A DNA stretch of 64,000 nucleotides from an uncultured Veillonella sp. (lineage in GTDB: Bacteria > Bacillota > Negativicutes > Veillonellales > Veillonellaceae), in assembly GCF_900545795.1 (NCBI RefSeq), contig NZ_URAR01000007.1:43579-107578 (forward strand), given 5' to 3'. Shown in pieces: positions 42,536 through 50,288 of the stretch (positions are counted from its first letter, which is position 1; the number at the start of each line of letters is the position of its first letter). The translations under genes were made by a program, and so were the position numbers. The notes under the pieces are model-generated. The model was not told the DNA's origin. It did no database searches and saw only the letters and a list, made by a program, of their open reading frames with translations.

Positions 42536-44915
42536 TAAGAAAGCCTACACATTTGCCTTTGATTACATCAATAAGAGGTATGTTAAGGCACGCATTAACA
42601 ATACTCAAGAGTTACAATGGGGTACTGATTATACAGTGTCAGGTCACACGCTCACGTTAGTTAACAGTCCTACTGATGGGGCACTTATGGAAATCTATCG
42701 TGAGACGCCTTCAGACCGTACTGTAGAATGGTACGACAGTAGTATCTTACGTGCTAAAGACTTAAATCTTTACAACACCCAACTACTACATATCAACGAA
42801 GAGAATATCGACAAGTTAACTGATAGTGGCATTCAGGAAGACAAGATTGATAAGAAGTGGGACGCACGCTTTAAGAACATTAAGAACGTTAAAGAACCTA
42901 CTGAAGACAGCGAAGCAGTCAACTTAGGTTGGCTTAAGAAGACACAAGAATCTTACTTAAGAGCGTCTCAAGCTAAAGTTGATGAAGCCACTAGTCAAGC
43001 TAACCGTTCAACTAACGAAGCTGATAGAGCTAAGCGTGAAGCCGACCGTGCTCAACAACAAGCCAACCGCAGTGAGACACAAGCAGGATTGTCTGAGAGC
43101 AGTGCAACAGTGGCACGAGAGCAGGCTGAACTTGCCACAAGTAAAGCTAACAGTGCGTCCGCTAGTGCTACTAGTGCAAGCACAAGTTTAACTAATACAC
43201 TTGCTAGTGAGAAACGTGGTACAGACAAATGGACACTTGTAGAGCAAGCTAGCGACAAGTTTACAGAGCAAGCACGTGTAGTTGACGTTCAGTATTCTAC
43301 AGTTGTCTCTACAGCAGTCGTTGTAGAAGACAATAAGAATACAGCAGTGGCAAACGCTGAGACAGCTATAAGTAATGCTCAAGTGGCTATAACTCAGGCG
43401 TCTACAGCTACCTCTAGTGCAACTGTAGCAACTACACAAGCGACAAGTGCTAGTACAAGTGCAAGGAATGCTTTAAGCAGTTCTAATAGTGCGTCTACTA
43501 GTGCAAGTAGAGCTTTGTCTAGTGCTAACCATGCTAACACGTATGCTACAACATCAGTATCAAGTGCAAGTACAGCGACATCAAGTGCTACACTAGCTAC
43601 TCAAAAGGCAACCGCTAGTGAATCGAGTGCTACCTTGTCTAAGTACTATGCAGAGCAAGCTAAGGAAGCAAGTGGTGGAGACTACATTACTACTACTACT
43701 TTTAACGAAGCGATAGATGAAGTTGGTACTATGTTCACTACAGCTATCAATTCGCATGATACTGATGTGAACGCACATGGTGGTCTAATTGCTAACATTA
43801 ATAAAGAACTAGGGAATAAGGTAGACACGACTTATTTCTCCAATGTGTTGAATGAAATGGAAGCTTTGATTGGTAGTAAGGCTAGTCAAGAGGAGTTCAA
43901 TTCGTGGGGTGAAGGTGTCGCTACTATCATTGAGACAAAGGCTGATAAAGATACCGTTAAAGTACTACAAAATGAATTAGAGGGGGTTGCTACTGCTACC
44001 TCATACGAATTAGAAAAAACTAAAACTGAGTTAGACACAAAAATGCCAAAAAGTGGTGGTACGTTCAGTTCTAATCCTAATGTAAAAAGTGGCGACTTCA
44101 GTGCGATTTCATTTGAAAATACGGCAGGTAAGAAACTTATTATAGAAGGTAAACCTGATAGTATGGATATTATTGCCTCAATATTTTTACGTGATGAAGC
44201 AACAGGAACTAATTCATTCTATTATGACTTCCCAAAAAAGACAGGTAGAGTAGCAGTTTTAAGTGATAGAACCACAATAGATGGAAAGGTTGGCAACACT
44301 AGATTATGGGATATATTTCATAGATATGACAGTAATCCTAATTGGGTTGGTAAGTCATCTGTAGATTGGAATAAATTAGGGGTTTGTATCACAAACTTTA
44401 GCCAACTAGGTAGATTTGAACAGCAACCACAACAATATGGACAGCTAATCAATATACCTTACAGTAGTCCTGATGGGGGGAGTGAGTGTACACAGTTATG
44501 GATAGACCAATCAAGTGGTGACATTAGAATACGTGGCACTAATTCTACTGCAGAGTTACGAACAGTTGGGTTTAAACGATTGTTAAGGGCTGAAGAAATT
44601 GCTAACCGTAGTGTTGTGATTAATAGTTGGCATAATTCTTCAAATGGGCAGTATTGGAGAGAGTGGTCTGATGGGTGGTTAGAGCAAGGGGGCATAATAG
44701 CTAGTAATTCCGACTACAACACAATATCGTACCATAGAGCATTTAGAAACCTACCTATAGTAACAGCTACAGTTGTATCAAAGACTAGATGGTTATCGGC
44801 TTATAGTGCAAACCCATCTATTATGCATGTGACAGCAACAAACTTCAAGGTAGCAATCAAAGATACAGATGATATACATGGGTGGTATTGGAAGGCTGAG
44901 GGGTATAAAGCATGA
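42492..44915 (+). CDS. Tail fibre protein, T7 gp17-like
   Basis: An 807-residue trimeric fibre (T7 gp17: 553). The N-terminal 130 residues match the T7 tail-attachment domain: YKTKVYLTCSSSKKAYTFAFDY, then SGHTLTLVNSP, ETPSDRTVEWYD and RAKDLNLYNTQLLHI. A long Ala/Ser/Thr/Gln-rich coiled-coil rod follows (about residues 155-400). The C-terminal tip has YWREWSDGWLEQGGI and a beta-rich end, probably binding the host surface. ATG lies inside gp16 behind GAAAGGAACGCA. The receptor is unknown; lipopolysaccharide or the host's surface adhesins are possible. Confidence 0.93.
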   Translation: MAQYKTKVYLTCSSSKKAYTFAFDYINKRYVKARINNTQELQWGTDYTVSGHTLTLVNSPTDGALMEIYRETPSDRTVEWYDSSILRAKDLNLYNTQLLHINEENIDKLTDSGIQEDKIDKKWDARFKNIKNVKEPTEDSEAVNLGWLKKTQESYLRASQAKVDEATSQANRSTNEADRAKREADRAQQQANRSETQAGLSESSATVAREQAELATSKANSASASATSASTSLTNTLASEKRGTDKWTLVEQASDKFTEQARVVDVQYSTVVSTAVVVEDNKNTAVANAETAISNAQVAITQASTATSSATVATTQATSASTSARNALSSSNSASTSASRALSSANHANTYATTSVSSASTATSSATLATQKATASESSATLSKYYAEQAKEASGGDYITTTTFNEAIDEVGTMFTTAINSHDTDVNAHGGLIANINKELGNKVDTTYFSNVLNEMEALIGSKASQEEFNSWGEGVATIIETKADKDTVKVLQNELEGVATATSYELEKTKTELDTKMPKSGGTFSSNPNVKSGDFSAISFENTAGKKLIIEGKPDSMDIIASIFLRDEATGTNSFYYDFPKKTGRVAVLSDRTTIDGKVGNTRLWDIFHRYDSNPNWVGKSSVDWNKLGVCITNFSQLGRFEQQPQQYGQLINIPYSSPDGGSECTQLWIDQSSGDIRIRGTNSTAELRTVGFKRLLRAEEIANRSVVINSWHNSSNGQYWREWSDGWLEQGGIIASNSDYNTISYHRAFRNLPIVTATVVSKTRWLSAYSANPSIMHVTATNFKVAIKDTDDIHGWYWKAEGYKA

Positions 44916-45208
44916 TAGGTACAAAGATATATAAAGATAATTTAGATAGCTATACTGAAGTTGCACAGTGGTGTAACGCTAATAATGCAACAATTGTGGA
45001 ACGTGAGGACTACTATGAAGTAGTCCCTACAGAACCACATGTTCCAACTAGAGACGAACTCAAGTATAAGCTTAAAGCAGAACTTGAGACAATCAAAAGT
45101 GCATATATTGGAGCAACTCTAATGGACACATACAGTATTGACGAATTAGGTAAACTATATAAAAGTAAAGTTAATGAATTAAGAAAACTAGAAGGGAGCA
45201 TTGAGTGA
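44912..45208 (+). CDS. Phage protein next to the tail fibre, unknown function (98 aa)
   Basis: A 98-residue protein overlapping the fibre stop by four bases and the holin start by four. It has YEVVPTEPHVPTRDELKYKLKAEL in parts, then a helical C-terminus (SIDELGKLYKSKVNELRKLEG). Proteins here are often fibre chaperones; the short length and Pro-rich linker followed by helix fit, but I do not recognise the family. Confidence 0.68.
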   Translation: MIGTKIYKDNLDSYTEVAQWCNANNATIVEREDYYEVVPTEPHVPTRDELKYKLKAELETIKSAYIGATLMDTYSIDELGKLYKSKVNELRKLEGSIE

Positions 45209-45726
45209 CAATATTTGAACTACTAGTAATCCTTCTTCCTATTCCAAAGGAAGCATACTTGCATGCAGTAAGTATGACACTACTAATTTGTCTTCTTGTC
45301 TACCTTGACATTCTCACGAAGTGGTTTGGCATTGTCGACAGATTTAACAGAGACAACAAACTTGAATGCAATTGGAAGAACACATTCCGTGGCTTATTCT
45401 TTAGGGCATGGCGTGCAGGCTACTTAGAAAGCCGTAAGTTCCGTGAAGAACTAGGTAAGAAGGCTAAGGCATATGGTTGTGCTATCTTCATTGCAGTAGC
45501 AGTCTACTTGTTCCCTGATTATAAAATTAATGGAATACTTGCAGATGAAACACTCAGTTTTATCATCTACTTAACAGTAGTGGTAGCTGAGTGTTTTTCT
45601 ATTGTCGAAAATCTCAAAGAGATGGGAGTTAAAGAAGCAAGTTTTGTTAAAGATGGCTTACTTGCAGTCCTAAGAAAATTTGGTGTTAATCCGACAGAAA
45701 GGAGAGACAAAGATGAGACAAATTGA
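45205..45726 (+). CDS. Holin (phage holin family 4-like)
   Basis: A 173-residue membrane protein with about three transmembrane segments: roughly residues 18-36 (HAVSMTLLICLLVYLDIL), 88-104 (AYGCAIFIAVAVYLFP) and 115-133 (LSFIIYLTVVVAECFS). This topology and order match toxin-secretion/phage-lysis holins, which permeabilise the inner membrane at a set time. GTG start 45205 behind GAAGGGAGCATTGA. It lies upstream of the amidase with a 14-base overlap. Confidence 0.83.
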   Translation: MTIFELLVILLPIPKEAYLHAVSMTLLICLLVYLDILTKWFGIVDRFNRDNKLECNWKNTFRGLFFRAWRAGYLESRKFREELGKKAKAYGCAIFIAVAVYLFPDYKINGILADETLSFIIYLTVVVAECFSIVENLKEMGVKEASFVKDGLLAVLRKFGVNPTERRDKDETN

Positions 45727-46222
45727 TTTCTCAGAGTTAAGTAACTATACAGTACCTGCACGTGGGCTTATCGACACAATTTATTTACATTGGACAGCAG
45801 GTCGTTACAATCAACCGTTTGGTGCTTACCATATCAATATTGATGGTGATGGTAATCTATGGACTGATATGGACAGCTTTACAGACTACAAACAGCATAC
45901 ATGGAGACGCAATAGTCGTGCTATTGGTATCTCTTTAGATTGTGCCTTAGGGTCTTACATTACAGCAGAAGGTCAAGTTATCCATCAGGGCTTCCCACCA
46001 ACTCCTGCACAGCTTGATACGATGGCTAAAGTTGTCGCTAAGATTTGCATTGAGATTGGCTTACCGATTGAGTATTGGTACGTCATGACACATGCAGAGA
46101 TTGCTAATGTTGATGGGTATGGTCTAGGTGATGGTGACCCTGATATGAGATGGGACTTGTATGGTCTAGGCGACAGTATTCGACAAAGAGCACAGGAGTA
46201 CGCATATGAATGGGGCTATTAA
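45713..46222 (+). CDS. N-acetylmuramoyl-L-alanine amidase (endolysin)
   Basis: A 169-residue amidase cleaving the peptide from the glycan of peptidoglycan. The zinc site is complete: His in IYLHWTAG (about residue 24), His in YVMTHAEIA (about 126) and an acidic third ligand in GDPDMRWDL. AYHINIDGDGNLW is the usual core strand. The ATG at 45713 follows GAAAGGAGAGACAAAG and is preferred over 45680, which lies inside the holin gene. Unlike T7, where gp3.5 does this, lysis here has a dedicated enzyme next to the holin. Confidence 0.92.
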   Translation: MRQIDFSELSNYTVPARGLIDTIYLHWTAGRYNQPFGAYHINIDGDGNLWTDMDSFTDYKQHTWRRNSRAIGISLDCALGSYITAEGQVIHQGFPPTPAQLDTMAKVVAKICIEIGLPIEYWYVMTHAEIANVDGYGLGDGDPDMRWDLYGLGDSIRQRAQEYAYEWGY

Positions 46223-46766
46223 GAAAATCGTATACATTAGCTTAGCAGTTGTTTTTGCGTGTACCTTAGGGTTTATCCTTTGGAGTTATCTTACAGACAA
46301 ACCTCAGGATAAACCACCTGCTCCTCAAGTTGAACAAAAGGAGAATACAGTACGTACAGGATTTAAAGAGACAACTAAGACAATTGCTCAGTATGTGCCT
46401 AAGGCTAACTATGAGGACGCTGATGTTGAACTAATAGCTAAGCCTAAGCCACTCAAAGTGTCCATCAATGGTAAAACTCAAGAAGTCCCTACAACTACTG
46501 TTAAGGAAGACCATAAGCTAGACAATGGAAAACTAGTGGTGACTGAAGAACGACAAGTAGTTGTTGACTTAGTTGTCCCTGAACAGCCTAAGTTTAAAAA
46601 AGGGGTCTACATTGAAAATGACTTGTCGAATGGAACTAAAGACCTATCTGTAGGTGTTCGTGCAAGTTATCAGACAAAAGAGTTTGATGTCGACCTAAAA
46701 GCAGAGTTATGGAAAAAGAAAAGTGAACATAAAAGAATTGAAGCCACAGTAACTAAGTGGTTTTAA
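46206..46766 (+). CDS. Membrane-anchored protein of the lysis cassette, possible spanin
   Basis: A 186-residue protein with one N-terminal transmembrane helix (residues about 8-28), a Pro-rich linker (KPQDKPPAPQVEQ) and a periplasmic domain of about 140 residues with alternating beta segments. It overlaps the amidase gene by 17 bases, so it belongs to the lysis operon. Outer-membrane hosts need a spanin to finish lysis. Topology fits an inner-membrane spanin subunit, but no lipoprotein partner was found, so the role is a guess. Confidence 0.55.
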   Translation: MNGAIKKIVYISLAVVFACTLGFILWSYLTDKPQDKPPAPQVEQKENTVRTGFKETTKTIAQYVPKANYEDADVELIAKPKPLKVSINGKTQEVPTTTVKEDHKLDNGKLVVTEERQVVVDLVVPEQPKFKKGVYIENDLSNGTKDLSVGVRASYQTKEFDVDLKAELWKKKSEHKRIEATVTKWF

Positions 46767-46780
46767 CAGATATTCAATTT

Positions 46781-46832
46781 GAGACGCTACAGCCTGCTCA
46801 CAGTGAGGTTTTAGCGTCTCTAATTGTTTTCT
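46781..46832 (+). terminator. Terminator after the lysis cassette
   Basis: GAGACGCTA pairs with TAGCGTCTC around a 22-base region, followed by TAATTGTTTTCT. It sits between the lysis genes and the small Cys-rich gene. Confidence 0.65.
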
Positions 46833-46858
46833 AATGGTTTTATATAAGGAGAAACATA

Positions 46859-47065
46859 ATGGGTAAAAAAGTGCGTCTCAGAGTACCTAAAACAATTTCA
46901 TACGCAAAAGCTATTCGACAGAAGTGTTTAGATTGCACTTGTAATCAATCTAATGAAGTTAAGTTTTGTGTTATGACAGATTGTCCTCTATTCCCTTACC
47001 GCTTTGGAACAAGTCCTGAGACATACATAAAGAGAAACAAGGACAACGTGATAATTGTTAAATAA
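46859..47065 (+). CDS. Small Cys-rich phage protein, possibly zinc-binding (68 aa)
   Basis: A 68-residue basic protein; ATG behind AAGGAGAAACATA. It has the pattern KCLDCTCNQSNEVKFC then TDCPLFPYRFG, five Cys in about 25 residues. This motif recurs in small proteins of many tailed phages and prophages and probably binds a metal. It sits just before the terminase genes. The function is unknown; a role in packaging is only suggested by place. Confidence 0.72.
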   Translation: MGKKVRLRVPKTISYAKAIRQKCLDCTCNQSNEVKFCVMTDCPLFPYRFGTSPETYIKRNKDNVIIVK

Positions 47066-47182
47066 GTGCGTCAGGAGAAGGATTTATAGCCTGAAAGATT
47101 TTTCTAAGGTATTTATACCTAAAACATTCTAGAGACGCTCAATCACGTTCCTGAGTAGCATTTGAGACATAGAAAGGAGCAT

Positions 47183-47431
47183 ATGGGTAAGAAAGATATT
47201 GAAGTTTTCGATAGACGAACAGCGATAGACACGATTGCTGAACTTGAAGTGATGGCGCTTAAGGAAGGGTTGGAAGACCCTGAACTCAGAAGGAATCCAT
47301 CATTTCTTGAGAAAGTCCGCAGGTTTATGAAAGACCACCGTCTTGAGACAACAGCTAACTTAACAACCATAGTCCAACAAACAGTGGCTAAAGAAATTCC
47401 TATTTTTGATGATGACGAGGAAGAAGACTGA
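47183..47431 (+). CDS. Terminase small subunit, T7 gp18-like
   Basis: An 82-residue protein (T7 gp18: 89). The ATG at 47183 follows GAAAGGAGCAT and is preferred over TTG 47162. The helical N-terminus and acidic C-terminus (IFDDDEEED) match the T7 small subunit, which brings the concatemer to the large subunit. The stop overlaps the large-subunit start by one base. Confidence 0.82.
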   Translation: MGKKDIEVFDRRTAIDTIAELEVMALKEGLEDPELRRNPSFLEKVRRFMKDHRLETTANLTTIVQQTVAKEIPIFDDDEEED

Positions 47432-48522
47432 TGGCGACAAAATGGACTACTGAACAGATTATTAAAGCTAAAGAGGATTTTCGTGTCTTCCTCTTTATGG
47501 TGTGGGAAGCTATCAATCTTCCTGAACCTACAGAACTACAATACGACATAGCGAATACACTACAGAACCTTCCTAATGACCGTTTCATTATTGAAGGCTT
47601 TCGTGGTGTCGCTAAGTCATTCATAAGTTGTGCCTTTTGTGTATGGCAGTTGTGGAGAGACCCTCAGTTAAAGATTGAGATTATATCCGCAAGTAAAGAC
47701 CGTGCAGACGCCAATGCAGTGTTCATTAGAAACATCATTAGGTCTCTTGAGTTCCTTGAACACTTGAAGCCAAGGAAGGGACAACGAGACCAACAAAACT
47801 TATTTGATGTTGGCGAAGCAGTACCTGATATTTCTCCTTCAGTTAAATCTGTTGGTATCACAGGTCAAATCACAGGGACACGTGCAGATATACTTTTAGC
47901 TGATGACGTGGAAGTACCTAACAATAGTGGTACTCAGATACAGAGAGACAAATTAGGAGAAGCCGTTAAAGAGTTTGACGCTATCATTAAACCTAATGGT
48001 TACATCATTTATCTAGGGACACCACAGAATGAGATGAGTTTGTACAATGAGTTACAGCAGAGGGGCTATAAGGCACGCATATGGACAGTCATGTATCCTG
48101 AGACACAAAGTGAACGTGACTACTATGGCGAACGTTTAGCCAAAGTTATAGCCGACAAGTATGATAGTAATCCTGAGTTGTACTCAGGTAAACCTACAGA
48201 CCCTAAACGATTTAATGAAGAAGAAATATATAAACGTAGGTTGTCTTATGGTAAAGCAGGGTTTGCCTTACAGTTCATGCTTAACACTAATCTTAGTGAC
48301 GCTGAGAAGTATCCGCTTAAAGTCTCAGACCTAATTGTGTCGAGCCTTGATATGAACGAAGCAAGTATTACATATAGTTGGTCTAATGAACGACTTAATA
48401 GGTTGCATGACATACCTTGTATAGCACTCAAAGGTGACTACTATTATGAACCTAATAGTCGTAGTAGTGATGTCTTACCTTACAGTGGCTCAGTCATGGC
48501 AATAGACCCAAGTGGGCGTGGT
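47431..48522 (+). CDS. Terminase large subunit, exon 1 (ATPase), T7 gp19-like
   Basis: First exon (364 codons) of the packaging motor. It contains the ATPase with Walker A FRGVAKSF and Walker B-type ADILLADDVEV, and ends at MAIDPSGRG, the first half of the nuclease motif. The open frame runs on to 48651, but that tail (VSFCLTHSNK...) has no resemblance to terminases; it is intron. Joined to exon 2 at 49320 the reading is GRG then KDETAYAV, as in T7 gp19, giving 570 residues (T7: 586). Splicing is inferred from the sequence. Confidence 0.93.
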
Positions 48523-49319
48523 GTTTCATTTTGCCTCACCCACTCTAATAAAATAAACCCTTTTAACTCAGGGAAGCCTAAGGAGAAATCTATGGTAATC
48601 CTGAACGAAGCCTTATGGAACGTGCAACGACTATCAGTACACTCAAGCTGAGTGGAAACAGAGGGATAACGAAGATATAGTCTGAACAGTATGGAAACAT
48701 ATTGAAATAGTGTAGCGAACTATTGTAACAACTAAACAGGAGTAACAAATGACAGAATTTAGAAGTAAGACAAGATTATACAAAGTTTACTTTATCCATG
48801 AGTTAGGAGAAGTAGACATCAATAAAGGTTACATAGGAATAACTAGAAGAAGCCTACAGTACCGCTTAGGACAACATATGAATAGTCAGAAGTTGGTTGG
48901 TAGAAAACTTAGAGAACTAGGTAGAGACTTTGTCGTCATTGAACAGCTTGCAATGTTACCTAAAGACAAAGCATTAGATATGGAATATCAGTTGAGACCA
49001 AGACGACACATGGGTTGGAATGTCATGGCAGGGGGCAATAAGAAAACAGTTAGATGCCCTATGTGCGGTAAGTATTTGCCTAAAAGAAAAGAAGGGACAA
49101 TATGTCAGACATGTAGACCGACGAAATTTCAGATTGGACATACCCCTGCTAACTTTGGGACAGGTGAGAAGTATAGACTAGTTAGTCCTGAAGGTATTAC
49201 ATATGAACCTGTATCACTAACTCAGTTTTGTCGAGAGAACAACCTTACAGCTCAAAATATTCGTAAGGTAGCTAAAGGAAAACGTAAACACCATAAAGGT
49301 TGGACAGCAGTAAAGATTG
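48523..49319 (+). ncRNA. Group I intron in the large terminase gene
   Basis: A 797-nt intron. The upstream exon ends in U and the intron in G, as group I rules require. An internal guide GCCTCACCCA (48533-48542) pairs with the exon end TGGGCGTGGT with a terminal U-G wobble at the splice site. The core has GTGCAACGACTATC (48622-48635, R element) and GAAGATATAGTCTGA (48671-48685, S element); GACTAT and ATAGTC form P7. A GAAA-capped P9-like hairpin follows at about 48687-48705. Removal joins the reading frames exactly. Confidence 0.93.
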
Positions 49320-49327
49320 AAAGATGA
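48749..49327 (+). CDS. GIY-YIG homing endonuclease encoded by the intron
   Basis: A 192-residue endonuclease that would cut intronless terminase genes and spread the intron. The GIY-YIG domain is at residues 13-43 (VYFI, then GYIGIT, then Arg34 and QYRLGQH). A zinc finger (CPMCGKY, later CQTC) and a C-terminal DNA-binding helix-turn-helix (LTQFCRENNLTAQNIRKVAKG) give specificity. ATG behind AGGAGTAACAA. Its TGA stop lies eight bases inside exon 2, so the last codons overlap terminase coding sequence, a known space-saving arrangement. Confidence 0.93.
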   Translation: MTEFRSKTRLYKVYFIHELGEVDINKGYIGITRRSLQYRLGQHMNSQKLVGRKLRELGRDFVVIEQLAMLPKDKALDMEYQLRPRRHMGWNVMAGGNKKTVRCPMCGKYLPKRKEGTICQTCRPTKFQIGHTPANFGTGEKYRLVSPEGITYEPVSLTQFCRENNLTAQNIRKVAKGKRKHHKGWTAVKIER

Positions 49328-49940
49328 AACCGCTTATGCAGTCATTAAGTACCTCAATGGTTTTCTTTTCTGTATGGAAGTAGGGGGCTTTAAGGGTGGC
49401 TATTCTGATAGTGTCTTACAGCAGTTAGCCAACAAAGCGAAGTTCCATGGAGTTAATGAGATTGTCATTGAAGCGAACTTTGGCGATGGCATGTTTACTA
49501 AATTGATTACACCTATAGTTATCCGTACACACCCTTGTGCTATCAGTGAGGTTAAGAACTATACACAAAAGGAAGCACGTATCATTGACACTCTAGAGCC
49601 TGTACTTATGAGACATAAGCTTATCATGAACACTCAAGTTATCACTGATGACTATGCTATCTATGAAGCTAATCCTCAGTATTCTTTGTTCTATCAAATG
49701 ACACGACTTAGTAGAGACAGAGGTAGTCTTGCTCATGATGACCGCCTTGATGTCTTAACTATGGCAGTCAAGTATTGGCTAGAGCAAATGGATAGAGATG
49801 AATCATTTGGTCGTGATGAGATTATCGAAAGACAACTAGAGCAGTGGCTAGATCCTGATAGAGGTGTCATGTGGATTGAAGATAAAGGCGACAATAAGAT
49901 TGGCAATAGGTATAACTTTGTATCTAAGGAGTTCTACTAG
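49320..49940 (+). CDS. Terminase large subunit, exon 2 (nuclease), T7 gp19-like
   Basis: Second exon (206 codons): KDETAYAVIKYLNG follows directly on the exon 1 GRG. With the Asp in exon 1 (AIDPSGRG) and later acidic residues (IEANFGDGMF and HDDRLDVLTMAV) it forms the RNase H-like nuclease that cuts concatemers. The C-terminus has IEDKGDNKIG and FVSKEF, as in T7-type proteins. It cannot work without exon 1. The TTG at 49317 should not be used as a start. Confidence 0.92.
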   Translation, partial: KDETAYAVIKYLNGFLFCMEVGGFKGGYSDSVLQQLANKAKFHGVNEIVIEANFGDGMFTKLITPIVIRTHPCAISEVKNYTQKEARIIDTLEPVLMRHKLIMNTQVITDDYAIYEANPQYSLFYQMTRLSRDRGSLAHDDRLDVLTMAVKYWLEQMDRDESFGRDEIIERQLEQWLDPDRGVMWIEDKGDNKIGNRYNFVSKEFY

Positions 49941-49975
49941 GAGTGGACAAAATGAAAGATTTGTTCTTGATTAAT

Positions 49976-49998
49976 CTAATTGAGCCACAATTATATAA
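49976..49998 (+). promoter_or_regulatory. Degraded T7-like promoter copy
   Basis: CTAATTGAGCCACAAT matches the upstream half of promoter 5 at 50003, but the downstream ATA-GAGA half is lost. Probably a duplicated, inactive site. Confidence 0.4.
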
Positions 49999-50002
49999 CT
50001 TT

Positions 50003-50025
50003 TTAATTGAGCCACTATAAAGAGA
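50003..50025 (+). promoter_or_regulatory. T7-like phage promoter (phiOR position)
   Basis: TTAATTGAGC followed by CACTATAAAGAGA; the CACTATA block is identical to T7. It lies 63 bases after the terminase gene, the place of T7 phiOR. Confidence 0.75.
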
Positions 50026-50230
50026 AGGACGACAAAAAGAAAAACTAAAGTTATATCTATACGTCATCTTAAGTTGACGACAGAAGTCCTTTAGTTAACT
50101 AAAGTATAACTTAAGATAAACTGGTGGTAAGTCCTTTAGTTTACTAAAGTATCTCCCTTAAGTTCTCCCTCACATTCTCCTTTAGATTTCTAAAGGGTTA
50201 CCACCATGATTTTTTAAGAGTCTCCTTTAT

Positions 50231-50270
50231 GGACATTCATTGATTAAGTTCAATGGGTGTCCTTTTTTTT
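50231..50270 (+). terminator. Terminator before the integrase gene
   Basis: GGACA-TT-CATTGA pairs with TCAATG-GG-TGTCC, followed by eight T residues. It isolates integrase from phage late transcription. Confidence 0.85.
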
Positions 50271-50288
50271 ATTTGAAAGGTTGGCATT

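Larger units (their letters stand above)
49941..50288 (+). other. Right-end control region between terminase and integrase
   Basis: About 350 bases without a clear gene apart from a 22-codon frame (49952-50020) that spans the promoter sequences. It contains a degraded and an intact T7-like promoter, then three imperfect palindromes containing CCTTTAG and CTAAAG (about 50090-50110, 50129-50150, 50177-50197), a large stem GGTGGTA with TACCACC, and a terminator. T7 has phiOR and short-repeat arrays near its terminal repetition in the same place, so the virion DNA end may lie here. Confidence 0.55.

Noticed and set aside
42960..43640. Low-complexity repetitive DNA in the tail fibre gene, considered as a diversity-generating target
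   Set aside because: It encodes an Ala/Ser/Thr-rich coiled-coil rod; no reverse transcriptase or template repeat was seen in the window.
48523..48651. Reading the first terminase frame to its own stop at 48651 as a truncated protein
   Set aside because: The tail has no terminase resemblance, and group I intron signals plus an exact in-frame junction explain it better.
49952..50020. 22-codon frame over the phiOR-like promoters
   Set aside because: Although behind a GGAG sequence, its length and internal repeat simply reflect the duplicated promoter sequence.
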